A stretch of DNA of 64,000 bases from Nonomuraea sp. PA05 (GTDB taxonomy: Bacteria > Actinomycetota > Actinomycetes > Streptosporangiales > Streptosporangiaceae): assembly GCF_008086045.1 (NCBI RefSeq), contig NZ_VSEY01000011.1, forward strand, positions 186,001 to 250,000, written 5' to 3'. Numbering within the stretch: the stretch's first letter is position 1; every line of letters begins with the position of its first letter. Positions 25,144 to 34,229 of this stretch are shown here, in pieces. Below the pieces are notes generated by a model, which was not told the DNA's origin, did no database searches, and was given only the letters and a program-made list of their open reading frames with translations. The position numbers and the translations under genes are program-made.

Positions 25144-25935
25144 TTACGGGTGGCGGCGGGCCGCGTTGGAGACGAACAGGAAGCGATCGCCGCGGACGTG
25201 GATGAACGCCAGGTTGAACGGCCGCCCGTCGCCGTCCCTGATGAGCTGCTCCATGGTGATCAGCGGCGAGCCCTCGGCGATGCCGAGCCTGGCGGCCGTC
25301 GCGGCGTCGGCGGGGGCGCAGCCGTAGATGAACTCCGACTCCTCGTAGCCGACGCCCGCCTCGTGCAGCAGCGTGTACCAGTCGTGCACGAACGGCTTGT
25401 CACGCAGCCGATCGGCCTCGGGGGCGAGCACGTAGTTGGTGGCCATGCCGTGCGGCTCGTCGCCGAACAGCGACACGTACTCCAGGCGCAGGCACGGCGT
25501 CCCCGCGGGCACGCCGAGCCGGGCGGCGGCCAGCTCGGGCAGCGGGATCGTCGAACGGTCGAGCACGTGCGGGCGCAGCCGCCGGTTCAGCAGGCTCTCC
25601 TGGCCCGGCGGCTCCACGCCGTGGGCCTCCACGAGCTGCGTCACCACGGCCTTGACGACGGCGTGCGTGCCGACGCCCTGGCGGCGGTCGATCAGGCCCT
25701 CGCGGCGCAGCACGGCCAGCGTCTCCCGCACGGTCGCGCGGGTGGCGCCGTAGGAGGCCATCAGCTCGGCCTCGGTGGGCAGCAGGCCGTCGGGGAAGGC
25801 GCCGCGCAGGACGGCGGAGCGCAGCAGGTCGCGCAGGCGGCGCAGGTCGCCCTCGCGTTCCGGGCCCGACCGGTGCGGCCGGGAGGATCTGCCCGCCATG
25901 CATCCGGAGGGTACGGGATGGCTGGCCAGTTCCAT
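25144..25935 (-). CDS. GntR-family regulator, HutC/UTRA type
   Basis: A 263-residue repressor-type regulator. The winged helix is at about residues 28-95 (LPTEAELMASYGATRATVRETLAVLRREG, the standard GntR core), followed by a UTRA ligand-binding domain from about 115 to 258 (LRLEYVSLFGDEPHGM, FIYGCAPADAATAARLGI, HVRGDRFLFVSNA). The start at 25935 has a very strong GGAGGAGG sequence upstream, so it is preferred over the internal ATG 25899. It is the first gene of the amidase operon and probably controls it and itself, responding to an amidase-related metabolite. Confidence 0.85.
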   Translation of the reverse strand: MELASHPVPSGCMAGRSSRPHRSGPEREGDLRRLRDLLRSAVLRGAFPDGLLPTEAELMASYGATRATVRETLAVLRREGLIDRRQGVGTHAVVKAVVTQLVEAHGVEPPGQESLLNRRLRPHVLDRSTIPLPELAAARLGVPAGTPCLRLEYVSLFGDEPHGMATNYVLAPEADRLRDKPFVHDWYTLLHEAGVGYEESEFIYGCAPADAATAARLGIAEGSPLITMEQLIRDGDGRPFNLAFIHVRGDRFLFVSNAARRHP

Positions 25936-26244
25936 GCCACCGCCTCCTCCTCCAGCGCCTTCTTCCTTGGAGCAGGAGGCTACGAACGGCGTATTGCCCG
26001 GTGATGTCCGGGTGGTTGCGCCGGGTTACGCCGGATCAGGCGCCTGGCGGACCGGCGCCTGCCTGCGGAAACGGAAAGGGGACGCGGCGATCCGCCGAAA
26101 CGGCGCGCCGATTCGCCGCGGGTGGCGTCGCGCGGTGGCCACCATCCCGTCACGCCCGCCGCCCCATCGGGTGCGCCCCGTCCCGACCGTCCCCGTGTGC
26201 CCACCCGTAACTCGCGGTCCACCTGCGAGGTCTACGGTGCGCGC
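25936..26244. other. Intergenic gap before GDPD gene
   Basis: 309 bases between the divergent GntR regulator and the GDPD gene. No coding gene is apparent. It holds the strong GGAGGAGG ribosome-binding site of the GntR gene and an 8-base inverted repeat CAGGCGCC / GGCGCCTG (26037-26044 and 26054-26061, 9-base loop). Promoters for both genes must lie here, but no clear boxes were assigned. Confidence 0.5.
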
Positions 26245-27351
26245 ATGACGATGCGCAGGTTACTCGCGAGCATGCTGTCCACGGTCCTGGTCGGCGGTAC
26301 GGTCACCGTCGTGCTGACCCAGACCCCCACCGCCACGGCCGAGCGCCGCGCCCAGGATCCCATCGTGATCGCCCATCGCGGCGCCTCCGCGCACCGCCCG
26401 GAGCACACGCTGCTGTCGTACGAGGCCGCCATCGCCATGGGCGCCGACTACATCGAGCCCGACCTCGTCTCCACCAAGGACCACGTCCTGGTGGCCAGGC
26501 ACGAGAACGAGATCTCCGGCACCACCGACGTGGCCGCGCGCCCCGAGTTCGCCGGCCGCCGCACCACCAAGACCGTGGACGGCCGGCCGATCACCGGCTG
26601 GTTCACCGAGGACTTCACGCTGGCGGAGCTGAAGACGCTGCGGGCCAAGGAGCGGGTGCCGGACCTGCGGCCCGACAACACCGCGTTCGACGGGCTGGCC
26701 GAGATCCCGACGTTCGAGGAGGTCGTGAAGCTGGCGCTGGCGCACGGCGTCGGCGTCTACCCGGAGACCAAGCACCCCACCTACTTCGACTCCATCGGCC
26801 TGTCGCTGGAGGAGCCGCTGCTCGACGTGCTCAACCGGTACCGGGTGCGCAAGGCGTACATCCAGTCGTTCGAGACGGCGAACCTGCGTGACCTGCGCGG
26901 CAGGACGCGGCTGCCGCTGATCCAGCTCATCACGTTCGGCGGCGCGCCCTACGACTGGGTGGCGGCCGGCAGCACGCGCACCTACGACGACATGGTCAAG
27001 CCGGAGGGGCTGCGCGAGGTCGCCGCCTACGCGAGCGGGATCGGCGTGGACACCAGGCGCGTCGTGCCGGTGGACGCCTCAGGCGCGACGACGGCGCCCA
27101 CCACGCTCGTGGCGGACGCGCATCGCAGGCGGCTGGACGTGCACGTGTGGACGGTACGGAACGAGAACTCGCAGCTTCCCGCCGACTACCGGCTCGGCAA
27201 CCCGGCCAGCCCCGTCTACCCGCGTGCGACGGGGAACGTGATGGGCTGGCTGTCGCGGCTGCTCGAGCTCGGCGTCGACGGCGCGTTCTGCGACGACCCG
27301 TCCATGGGCCGCGCCGTGGTGTCCAAGCACGGGTCCAGGCACGCGGCCTAG
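26245..27351 (+). CDS. glpQ: Secreted glycerophosphodiester phosphodiesterase
   Basis: A 368-residue secreted GDPD enzyme that hydrolyses glycerophosphodiesters to sn-glycerol 3-phosphate and an alcohol, allowing use of phospholipid head groups. A Sec-type signal peptide occupies about residues 1-32 (hydrophobic core MLSTVLVGGTVTVVL). The catalytic motif is VIAHRGASAHRPEHT (His-Arg and Glu), followed by the metal ligands in GADYIEPDLVSTKD and ARHENEISGTTD. Further family marks are VGVYPETKHP and the C-terminal DVHVWTVRNE and GVDGAFCDDP. The length matches periplasmic or secreted GlpQ. The ATG at 26245 precedes the signal peptide directly. Confidence 0.9.
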   Translation: MTMRRLLASMLSTVLVGGTVTVVLTQTPTATAERRAQDPIVIAHRGASAHRPEHTLLSYEAAIAMGADYIEPDLVSTKDHVLVARHENEISGTTDVAARPEFAGRRTTKTVDGRPITGWFTEDFTLAELKTLRAKERVPDLRPDNTAFDGLAEIPTFEEVVKLALAHGVGVYPETKHPTYFDSIGLSLEEPLLDVLNRYRVRKAYIQSFETANLRDLRGRTRLPLIQLITFGGAPYDWVAAGSTRTYDDMVKPEGLREVAAYASGIGVDTRRVVPVDASGATTAPTTLVADAHRRRLDVHVWTVRNENSQLPADYRLGNPASPVYPRATGNVMGWLSRLLELGVDGAFCDDPSMGRAVVSKHGSRHAA

Positions 27352-27354
27352 TTC

Positions 27355-27400
27355 CGTCAGGTACGGCGCCAGCGCGACGTCAGGTACGGCGCCAGCGCGA
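27355..27400. repeat. 23-base tandem duplication at a gene end
   Basis: The 23-base sequence starting CGTCAGGTACGGCGCC is present twice without a gap (27355-27377 and 27378-27400) and the copies are identical. It covers the stop codon of the DUF1206 gene (27380-27382) and its last few codons, so a second stop and last codons lie just downstream. Confidence 0.9.
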
Positions 27401-28213
27401 CTCGCCGAAGCAGTACCCGGCGAACAGCAGCACTCCGAGCGCCACGACCACGAGCAGCGGCGGCCCCGCCGGGGTGTCGGCGAACTGCCGCAGCGTGGCG
27501 TCGATGCCGCCCGCCTTGTCCGCGTCATGGGTGATCGCCGCGTAGCCGACGAGGATGCCGGCCATCCCGGCGATCGCCCCGCGGGCGGCGTACCCGCCCG
27601 CGCCGAGCCGGTCCATGACCTTCCTGGCCTTGGGCGACATCCGCCCCTGGTCGAGCTCTTCCCTGAAGCCCTTGGTGACGCCCCGGTGGACCCAGTACAC
27701 GCCGAGCGCGATGAGGCCGAGCCCGATCGCGCCCACGATCCACTGCCCGGCGGGCAGGGAGAGCAGCTTGGCCGTGGCGTCCTGCGACTTCTGGTCGTCG
27801 GAGCCGGCCTTGCCCGAGGTGATCACACTCCACAGCGTGTAGACGACCAGGCCGTAGACGAAGACCCGGGCGACCGCCTCGGCCCGCTCGAACGGCTCGC
27901 CGCCGCCGAACAGCGCCTCGGAAGCCTGCCACAGGGCCAGCGCCACGAACCCGGCGACCATGATCCACAACAGCACCTCGCTGAAGGGCAGCCGAGCTAA
28001 CGTGCTGATCGCCCCCGCCTTGTCCGCCTCTTCGCCGGATCCCTGGCCGAGCCCGACCTGCATGGCCACCACGCCGATCAGTGCGTACAGCACGCCACGG
28101 CACGCCAGGCCGACCCGGGTCAGCACGGCCATCGGCCGGCTGCGCGTCGCGCGCTGCGTGGCGGCCTTGGCCTCGCGTCCCGCCTGTTGCGCGGTATTCA
28201 CCGTTTCCTCCAA
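27380..28213 (-). CDS. DUF1206 family membrane protein
   Basis: A 277-residue integral membrane protein with three repeated modules of about 80 residues, each with two helices and the family pattern of glycine-rich helices: RVGLACRGVLYALIGVVAMQ, VYGLVVYTLWSVITSG and RGAIAGMAGILVGYAAITHD. This is the DUF1206 layout, and its molecular function is unknown. The start may be ATG 28213 or GTG 28201. The gene is divergent from the TPR gene at 28311 and ends inside a tandem duplication that contains its stop codon. Confidence 0.88.
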   Translation of the reverse strand: MEETVNTAQQAGREAKAATQRATRSRPMAVLTRVGLACRGVLYALIGVVAMQVGLGQGSGEEADKAGAISTLARLPFSEVLLWIMVAGFVALALWQASEALFGGGEPFERAEAVARVFVYGLVVYTLWSVITSGKAGSDDQKSQDATAKLLSLPAGQWIVGAIGLGLIALGVYWVHRGVTKGFREELDQGRMSPKARKVMDRLGAGGYAARGAIAGMAGILVGYAAITHDADKAGGIDATLRQFADTPAGPPLLVVVALGVLLFAGYCFGESRWRRT

Positions 28214-28310
28214 AAAAGGTATTGCCGGAGCAACCCGAGTGCCCGGGAATCCCGGATCTACGCATCGGCGTGGGTCTGCCAGGGACGACGCGGCTGGTTA
28301 CAGTGGTGCG

Positions 28311-29726
28311 GTGAGCCACGACCAGCACGGCCTCGCGATGACGGGGGCGAGCGCCGCGGCGGTGCGGCACTACGACCGCGCGATCGACGAGTTGCTGCAC
28401 TTCAGGGCCGAGGTGGACGCCGAGGCGAACGCCGCGCTGACGGAGTCGCCCGACTTCGCGATGGGCAACGTCCTGGCGGCGTACCTGGGGCTGCTGACCA
28501 CCGAGGTCGAGGACGCGCGCACGGCGCGGGCCCGGTTCGGGGCGTTCCTGCGCCGGATCGACGACGGCGCGCTGCTCCCCCGCGAGCGGGCGCACCTCGC
28601 CGCCGTGGGCGCGCTGCTCGGCGGCGACTTCCTGACCTGCGGGGCGCTGCTGGCCGAGATCACCGCCGAGCATCCGCGCGACGCGCTGGCGCTGGCCGCC
28701 GGGCACCAGATCGACTTCTTCACCGGCGACGCGCGCATGCTGCGCGACCGCGTCGGCGGCGCGCTGACCGCCTGGCGCGAGGACGACCCGCACTTCGGGC
28801 ACGTGCTCGGCATGTACGCCTTCGGCCTGGAGGAGGCCGGGCACTACGACCGGTCGGAGGAGACCGGGCTGCGGGCCGTCGAGCTGAACCGCCGCGACGT
28901 GTGGGGCATCCACGCCGTGGTGCACACCTACGAGATGCAGGGCCGCTTCGGCGACGGGCTGCGCTACCTCGACGCGCGGGTCCCCGACTGGTCGTCAGGG
29001 ACGTTCTTCAACATCCACAACTGGTGGCACTGGTGCCTGTACGCGCTGGAGACCGGCGACGTGCCGCGCGTGCTGGCCGTGTACGACGCCGTGCTGGCCG
29101 ACGGGCAGGCCTGCATGGAGCTGCTCGACGCGGCGGCGCTGCTGTGGCGGCTGTACCTGGAGGGCTCCGACCAGCACGAACGGTGGCGGGCGCTGGCCGA
29201 CGCGTGGCCGGCTCGGGTGGCGGAGCCGTACTACGCCTTCAACGACATGCACGCGGTGATGTCGTACGTCGGGGCCGGGCGCATCGGTGAGGCGGAGAAG
29301 CTGATCGCGGTCAGGGAGGCGTACGTCGCCGAGCCGCGTCCCGGGGTCACCAATCACGACATGACGCTCAGGGTCGGGCTGCCGGTGTGCCGGGCGCTCG
29401 TCGCGTTCGGGCGCGGCGACCACGAGGCCGTGGTGGATCTGCTGCATCCGATCAGGCACCGGGTCAACGAGTTCGGCGGCAGCCACGCGCAGCGCGACGC
29501 CGTGCAGCGCACGCTGGTGGAGGCCGCGCTGCGGGCCGGGCGGCGGGAGGTCGCCAGGATGCTGGTGAGCGAGCGGATCAGCGTGCGGCCGTGCAGCCCG
29601 TACAACTGGCTCAAGCAGGCGGCGCTGGCCGACGCGCTGGGCGACGGCGCGGCCGCGGCCGTGGCGCGCGGCCGGGCGGGCGAGCTGGCCCGCTCCGGAA
29701 TCGCCGGAGCCGAGCCGGGCGGGTGA
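28311..29726 (+). CDS. TTC38-like tetratricopeptide repeat protein
   Basis: A 471-residue cytoplasmic TPR protein. It carries the family signature of TTC38 proteins: GHVLGMYAFGLEEAGHYDRSEE, followed by RRDVWGIHAVVHTYEMQGR and FNIHNWWHWCLYALETGD. Helical repeats fill most of the length; no enzyme domain or signal is visible. The GTG at 28311 (peptide VSHDQHG) is chosen because it allows a leader right after the divergent gene; ATG 28338 is the alternative. The family has no established biochemical role, and adjacent genes do not suggest one. Confidence 0.78.
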   Translation: MSHDQHGLAMTGASAAAVRHYDRAIDELLHFRAEVDAEANAALTESPDFAMGNVLAAYLGLLTTEVEDARTARARFGAFLRRIDDGALLPRERAHLAAVGALLGGDFLTCGALLAEITAEHPRDALALAAGHQIDFFTGDARMLRDRVGGALTAWREDDPHFGHVLGMYAFGLEEAGHYDRSEETGLRAVELNRRDVWGIHAVVHTYEMQGRFGDGLRYLDARVPDWSSGTFFNIHNWWHWCLYALETGDVPRVLAVYDAVLADGQACMELLDAAALLWRLYLEGSDQHERWRALADAWPARVAEPYYAFNDMHAVMSYVGAGRIGEAEKLIAVREAYVAEPRPGVTNHDMTLRVGLPVCRALVAFGRGDHEAVVDLLHPIRHRVNEFGGSHAQRDAVQRTLVEAALRAGRREVARMLVSERISVRPCSPYNWLKQAALADALGDGAAAAVARGRAGELARSGIAGAEPGG

Positions 29727-29774
29727 GCCGGCCCGCTGCGGAATTGTCGGAGCCGCCGAGTAGTTTCTGCTCAC

Positions 29775-30608
29775 ATGGATCCGCAACTCACCCTGATGGT
29801 CGTGCACGCCCACCCCGACGACGAGTGTCTGAGCACCGGCGGCCTCCTCGCCCGCTACACCGAGGAGGGCATCCGCACCGTCCTGGTCACCTGCACCAAC
29901 GGCGAGCAGGGCGACGGCGACGGCGGCGTCAAGCCCGGTGACCCCGGTCACGACGACGAGGCGGTGGCCAGGCGGCGGCTCGGCGAGCTGCGCGAGTCGG
30001 TCGCCCACCTGGGCATCGACCATCTGGAGCTGCTCGGCTACCGCGACTCCGGCATGGACGGCTGGGAGACCAACGCCCACCCCGACGCGTTCGCCAACGT
30101 GCCCGTCGAGACGGCCGCCGCCCGGCTGGCCGCGCTGATGGAGCAGTACCGGCCGCAGGTCGTGGTCACCTACGACGAGACGGGCGGCGGCGGCTACGGC
30201 CACCCCGACCACGTCCAGACCCACCGCGTCACGGTGGCGGCCGTCGAGCGCAGCGGCATCCCCGACAAGCTCTACTACACGGCCATCCCGCGCGCCTCGA
30301 TCAAGCGCATGTTCGAGCTGATGCGGGAGAACGGCGTCGACCTCGGCGACTTCACGCCCTCCGACGACTTCGGCACCCCCGACGAGCGGGTGACCAGCAT
30401 CGTCGACGTCTCCGCCTACGTCGAGCGCAAGCTCAAGGCGCTGCGCGCGCACGAGAGCCAGGGGGAGAACATCTTCCTGCTGCGGATGCCGGAGCAGGCG
30501 CAGCAGCAGGCGTTCTCGCACGAGGCGTTCGAACGGGTGCTGAGCAAGGTGGCCGCGCCGACGCACGAGGAGGATCTGTTCGCGGGCCTGCGCGACTCCT
30601 CCAGGTGA
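29775..30608 (+). CDS. PIG-L family deacetylase (MshB/Mca-like)
   Basis: A 277-residue zinc-dependent N-acetylglucosaminyl deacetylase-family protein. Zinc ligands are in MVVHAHPDDECLSTGG (residues 8-23) and the third histidine is in GYGHPDHVQTHR (about 139-150). The layout matches MshB and Mca of the mycothiol pathway. MshB makes GlcN-Ins from GlcNAc-Ins; Mca cleaves mycothiol S-conjugates during detoxification. The sequence does not settle which, or whether it is one of the many related deacetylases. It is a stand-alone gene on the plus strand. Confidence 0.85.
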   Translation: MDPQLTLMVVHAHPDDECLSTGGLLARYTEEGIRTVLVTCTNGEQGDGDGGVKPGDPGHDDEAVARRRLGELRESVAHLGIDHLELLGYRDSGMDGWETNAHPDAFANVPVETAAARLAALMEQYRPQVVVTYDETGGGGYGHPDHVQTHRVTVAAVERSGIPDKLYYTAIPRASIKRMFELMRENGVDLGDFTPSDDFGTPDERVTSIVDVSAYVERKLKALRAHESQGENIFLLRMPEQAQQQAFSHEAFERVLSKVAAPTHEEDLFAGLRDSSR

Positions 30609-30716
30609 AAGTTTCACCGCTGCGCCGCAGCTTGCCGGATCACCGCCCGCGCACCGGTTGAGATCGGGCGGCGCGGGTCTTACGGTGCTCGTACCGATCC
30701 GGTCAAGGAGCCCGTC

Positions 30717-32396
30717 ATGCGCGCCCGTGTGATCCTGACCCTGCTCGTCTGTCTGCTCGCCTTCGGCGTCGGCGTCCCTCCCGCGCAGGCCCAGGTGGTC
30801 GGCGGGTTCGACTTCGGCAGGGCGGAGGTGTCGGTCACCGGCCTGCAAGTGCCGTGGGCGCTGGCGTTCCTGCCGGACGGCAGCGCGCTGGCCTCCGAGC
30901 GGAACACCGGCCGCGTCATGCAGGTCCGGCCCGGCCAGGCGCCCGTCCAGGTCGCCACGGTGAGCGGGGTGAGCGCATCCGGCGAGAGCGGGCTGCTGGG
31001 CCTCGCCGTGTCGCCGTCATACCCGCAGGACGGCTGGGTGTACGCGTACTTCACCAGCACGAGCGGCGACAACCGCCTGGTCAGGTTCCAGCTCAGCGCG
31101 CCGCAGACGCAGCCGGTGCTGTTCTCCGGGGTGCCGAGCGCGAGCATCCACGACGGCGGCCGGATCGCGTTCGGCCCCGACGGCATGCTCTACGTCGCCA
31201 CCGGCGACGCGAACAACACCGCCAACGCCCAGAACCTCAACAGCCCCGCCGGCAAGATCCTGCGCATGACGCCGACCGGCGGCGTCCCCTCCGGCAACCC
31301 GTTCGCCGGCTCCCGCGTCTGGAGCTACGGCCACCGCAACGTGCAGGGCCTGGCCTGGGACGCGCAGGGCCGCATGTACGCCACCGAGTTCGGCCAGAAC
31401 ACCTGGGACGAGGTCAACCAGATCGTCGCGGGCGGCAACTACGGCTGGCCCACCTGCGAAGGCACCTGTTCCAGCACCTCCTTCCGCAACCCGATCGTCA
31501 CCTGGACCACCGCCGAGGCCTCGCCCAGCGGCCTGGCCTACGCCAACGGCACGCTCTTCGCGGCCGCGCTGCGCGGCCAGCGGGTCTGGGCGGTCCCGCT
31601 GACGTCGAGCGGCGGCGCGGGCACGCCGGTACCCGAACTCCAGGGAGCCTACGGACGGCTGCGCGCGGTCGCCGTCGGGCCGGACGGCTGGCTCTGGCTC
31701 GGCACCAGCAACCGCGACGGCCGCGGCACCCCGGTGGCGCAGGACGACCGCGTCATCCGCGTCCCACCCGCCACCAGCGGCACCGACACCGCCCCGCCCA
31801 CCACCCCCGGCCTCCCGGCCGCGTCGGGCACGACCGCCGCCACGACCACCCTGACCTGGGCCGCCTCCACCGACAACGTGGGCGTCACCGGCTACGACAT
31901 CCTGCGCGCGCCGGGCGCGTCCGGCGGCTCCTTCACGCAGGTGGGCACGTCCGCGACCGCCACGTTCACCGACTCGGGCCTGAGCGCGGGCACCACCTAC
32001 CGCTACCAGGTGCGCGCCCGCGACGCGGCCGGCAACCTCTCCCCCGTGTCCGGCACCGTCACGGTCACCACCACGACCGGCGGCACGCCGGGCGGCTGCA
32101 CGGCCACGGCCACCACGCAGACGCAGTGGAGCACCGGGTACGTCATCCAGCCTGTCACCGTCGCCAACACGGGCACGGCGGCCAGGAGCGGGTGGACGGT
32201 GACGTTCACGCTGCCTGCCGAGCACACGGTCACCGGCTCCTGGAACGCGGTGCTGACCGTGTCCGGGGGGACCGTCACCGCGCGGAACGCGGCGCACAAC
32301 GGGGCGCTGGGGGCGGGGCAGAGCACCACGTTCGGCTTCCAGGCGAGCCGGCCCGGCGGGAACACCCAGCTTCCGTCCGGCTACGGCTGCGCCTGA
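30717..32396 (+). CDS. Secreted PQQ-type sugar dehydrogenase with FN3 and CBM2
   Basis: A 559-residue secreted multidomain protein. The signal peptide is at about residues 1-25. A six-bladed sGDH/PQQ-dependent glucose/sorbosone dehydrogenase-like propeller spans about 35-340 (LQVPWALAFLPDGSALASER, GLLGLAVSP, HDGGRIAFGPDGMLYVATGD, NVQGLAWDAQGRMYATEFGQ). A fibronectin type III domain spans about 360-450 and a carbohydrate-binding module family 2 (cellulose-binding) spans about 460-559 (GWTVTFTLPAEHTVTGSWNA, CTATATTQTQWSTGYV). The modules imply oxidation of a sugar unit on or near polysaccharide. Whether PQQ or calcium is bound is not shown. Confidence 0.85.
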   Translation: MRARVILTLLVCLLAFGVGVPPAQAQVVGGFDFGRAEVSVTGLQVPWALAFLPDGSALASERNTGRVMQVRPGQAPVQVATVSGVSASGESGLLGLAVSPSYPQDGWVYAYFTSTSGDNRLVRFQLSAPQTQPVLFSGVPSASIHDGGRIAFGPDGMLYVATGDANNTANAQNLNSPAGKILRMTPTGGVPSGNPFAGSRVWSYGHRNVQGLAWDAQGRMYATEFGQNTWDEVNQIVAGGNYGWPTCEGTCSSTSFRNPIVTWTTAEASPSGLAYANGTLFAAALRGQRVWAVPLTSSGGAGTPVPELQGAYGRLRAVAVGPDGWLWLGTSNRDGRGTPVAQDDRVIRVPPATSGTDTAPPTTPGLPAASGTTAATTTLTWAASTDNVGVTGYDILRAPGASGGSFTQVGTSATATFTDSGLSAGTTYRYQVRARDAAGNLSPVSGTVTVTTTTGGTPGGCTATATTQTQWSTGYVIQPVTVANTGTAARSGWTVTFTLPAEHTVTGSWNAVLTVSGGTVTARNAAHNGALGAGQSTTFGFQASRPGGNTQLPSGYGCA

Positions 32397-32609
32397 ACCC
32401 CGCCACCGGCCGCGACCGCACCGGCCCTCCAGCGCGCCCCGGCCGGCGCACCTCAGGAGGTGTCCGGTATCGGCCACTGCTGGGGTATGGCTTCCGCGGG
32501 CGATGTGCCGGAGGGTGAGGCTGAACAACCCAAGTCAGAACCAGTCATGACGGGAGGTGGGATCGTTCGGCCGGTTCAGCGCCATCCGACACTAGGAAAG
32601 GCGAGGGTC
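32397..32609. other. Gap before hypothetical gene
   Basis: 213 bases after the sugar dehydrogenase. The downstream reading frame extends back to 32460, but the stretch before 32610 has weak third-position GC bias, unlike real genes here, so it is treated as non-coding leader rather than protein. A promoter probably lies here, but no clear boxes were assigned. Confidence 0.5.
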
Positions 32610-33107
32610 ATGCCAGATGTTCTCCAGTCACCGGTGTACCTCTCCGGTGGTGCGCAACCCACGCAGATCGCTGTGATGTGGGGCTCGGAACGGTTCGAGT
32701 CCAGCGTGACCGGCAAGTGGCAGGAACTGCCAGGCGCGAAGATCACATGGAAGGTCGGCCCCGGATCGAGCACGCCACGGTGCATCCTGGTGGCCACCTT
32801 CACCGCCGAGGTGATCGTCGGCAGGCCCGTGAGCGGCGGCAACGCCGTCGGGCTGCTCGACATCACGTTCGGTGGCGAGAACGGGCATCCGCAGAGCGAC
32901 AACCACCGCTACGCCACCGCCCAGAGCACCGAGGAGTGGGGAAGCGTCACCACCTTGCGGGCGATGAACTACCTGACCGGCGTCGACAGCATGCGAGACG
33001 CGAGCCCTCAGGTCGTCTTCAACCTCGCCCAGGGCAGCAACTTCGGCTTCCAGAACTGGCTGCTGAAGCTGGAGGCCTATCCCCAGACAGCCTCTCAGGC
33101 CGGGTGA
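32610..33107 (+). CDS. Hypothetical protein
   Basis: A 165-residue protein of unknown function with no signal peptide or membrane helix. It seems beta-rich (KITWKVGPGSSTPRCILVAT, then AEVIVGRPVSGGNAVGLLDI) with an NFGFQNWLLKLEAY C-terminal end. No family was recognised. The start at 32610 is chosen because coding-type third-position bias begins there; in-frame ATG or GTG codons exist at 32460, 32487 and 32547. It is convergent with the lacI gene, separated by a GC-rich hairpin. Confidence 0.55.
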   Translation: MPDVLQSPVYLSGGAQPTQIAVMWGSERFESSVTGKWQELPGAKITWKVGPGSSTPRCILVATFTAEVIVGRPVSGGNAVGLLDITFGGENGHPQSDNHRYATAQSTEEWGSVTTLRAMNYLTGVDSMRDASPQVVFNLAQGSNFGFQNWLLKLEAYPQTASQAG

Positions 33108-33153
33108 TCCCGGGCCGAAGGCCGCCCTTCACGAACCAGCGAGCAAGCGTCCG

Positions 33154-33188
33154 GCCCCGCTCGGGGGCGTTCCGTTCGCGAGCGGGGC
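33154..33188. terminator. GC-rich hairpin between convergent genes
   Basis: A 10-base-pair stem (GCCCCGCTCG at 33154-33163, CGAGCGGGGC at 33179-33188) with a 15-base loop, between the stop codons of the hypothetical gene (33107) and the convergent lacI gene (33203). It may end transcription of both. Confidence 0.55.
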
Positions 33189-33202
33189 TGACCCGGCTCC
33201 CC

Positions 33203-34225
33203 TTACGGCGTTCGTGGCGGCAGCTCGCCGGAGCCCCGCACGATCAGCCGCGTCGGCACAGTCGTGCGGCGGGCCCTGGACCGGTCCCCGTCCAGCCGGG
33301 CCAGCACCAGCCCCGCCGCCGCGGCACCCACCGCTGCCGGATCCTGGGCGACGGCGGTGAGCGGCGGGTCGAGCGCCTCGGCCAGCGGCAGGTCGTCGAA
33401 CCCGACCAGCGCCACGTCCTTGCGCCCCGCCCGCGACAGCGCCACTACCACCCCCATGGAGGCCAGGTTGTTGCCCGCGAACACCGCCGTCGGCGGGTCG
33501 GCCAGCGCGAGCAGCCGCATGGTGGCGCGGGCCGCCGCCTCCAGGTCGTGCCCCGTCTCCACCAGCGCGCGTTCGAACCGCAGCCCCGCGCCGTCGAGCG
33601 CGTCCCGGTAGCCCTGGAGCCGTTCGCGGCGCGTGTAGAGGGCGGCGGGCAGGTCGCCGACGAAGCCGATCCTGCGGTGCCCGTGCGCGACGAGGTGCGC
33701 CACGCCGGCCCGCGCCCCTTCCCGGTTGGCGCTCACCACGCAGTCGGCGGTCAGCCCGACGGCGGGGCGGTCGAGGAAGACGATCGGCAGCCCGGCCGCC
33801 CGTTCCGCGCGCAGGTGGCGGTGGTCGCTCGCGGCGGCGGGCACCACGATGAGGGCGCTGACGCGGCGGGCCAGGAACGTGGCGATGAGCGACTGCTCGT
33901 GGCCGGCCGTCTCGTCGGAGGAGCCGACGATGAGCGTGAGCCCGCGGGCCCGCACCGCGCCCTCGACGCCGCCCGCCACGGTGCCGAAGAACGGGTTGCC
34001 CAGTTCGGGCACGACCAGGCCGATCGCGGCGTCCCTGGCGCCGACCCGCATGTTGCGGGCCATGAGGTTGGGCTGGTAGCCGAGCTTTCTGACCGCTTCC
34101 ATGACGCGTTCGCGCGTTTCGAGGGCCACGGGGCCTTCGTCGTTGAGTACGCGGGAGACGGTCTTGGCGGTCACCCCGACCTCACGGGCCACATCTGTCA
34201 TCGTCGGACGCCGCATCGCAGACAT
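33203..34225 (-). CDS. LacI-family sugar repressor
   Basis: A 340-residue regulator. The N-terminal helix-turn-helix is PTMTDVAREVGVTAKTVSRV (about residues 7-27) with hinge LGYQPNLMARNMR, followed by a periplasmic-binding-protein-like sugar domain (AIGLVVPELGNPFFGTVAGG, DHRHLRAERAAGLPIVFLDRP, and DPPTAVFAGNN). It lies 4 bases downstream of the sugar ATPase gene, so it is the last gene of the frcBCA operon and probably represses that operon and the divergent kinase through the overlapping palindromes at 37018-37051. The signal sugar is not known. Confidence 0.88.
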   Translation of the reverse strand: MSAMRRPTMTDVAREVGVTAKTVSRVLNDEGPVALETRERVMEAVRKLGYQPNLMARNMRVGARDAAIGLVVPELGNPFFGTVAGGVEGAVRARGLTLIVGSSDETAGHEQSLIATFLARRVSALIVVPAAASDHRHLRAERAAGLPIVFLDRPAVGLTADCVVSANREGARAGVAHLVAHGHRRIGFVGDLPAALYTRRERLQGYRDALDGAGLRFERALVETGHDLEAAARATMRLLALADPPTAVFAGNNLASMGVVVALSRAGRKDVALVGFDDLPLAEALDPPLTAVAQDPAAVGAAAAGLVLARLDGDRSRARRTTVPTRLIVRGSGELPPRTP

Positions 34226-34229
34226 TTTG

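Noticed and set aside
32460..32609. N-terminal extension of the hypothetical gene at 32610
   Set aside because: The extension has weak third-position GC bias and no ribosome-binding site at a useful distance.
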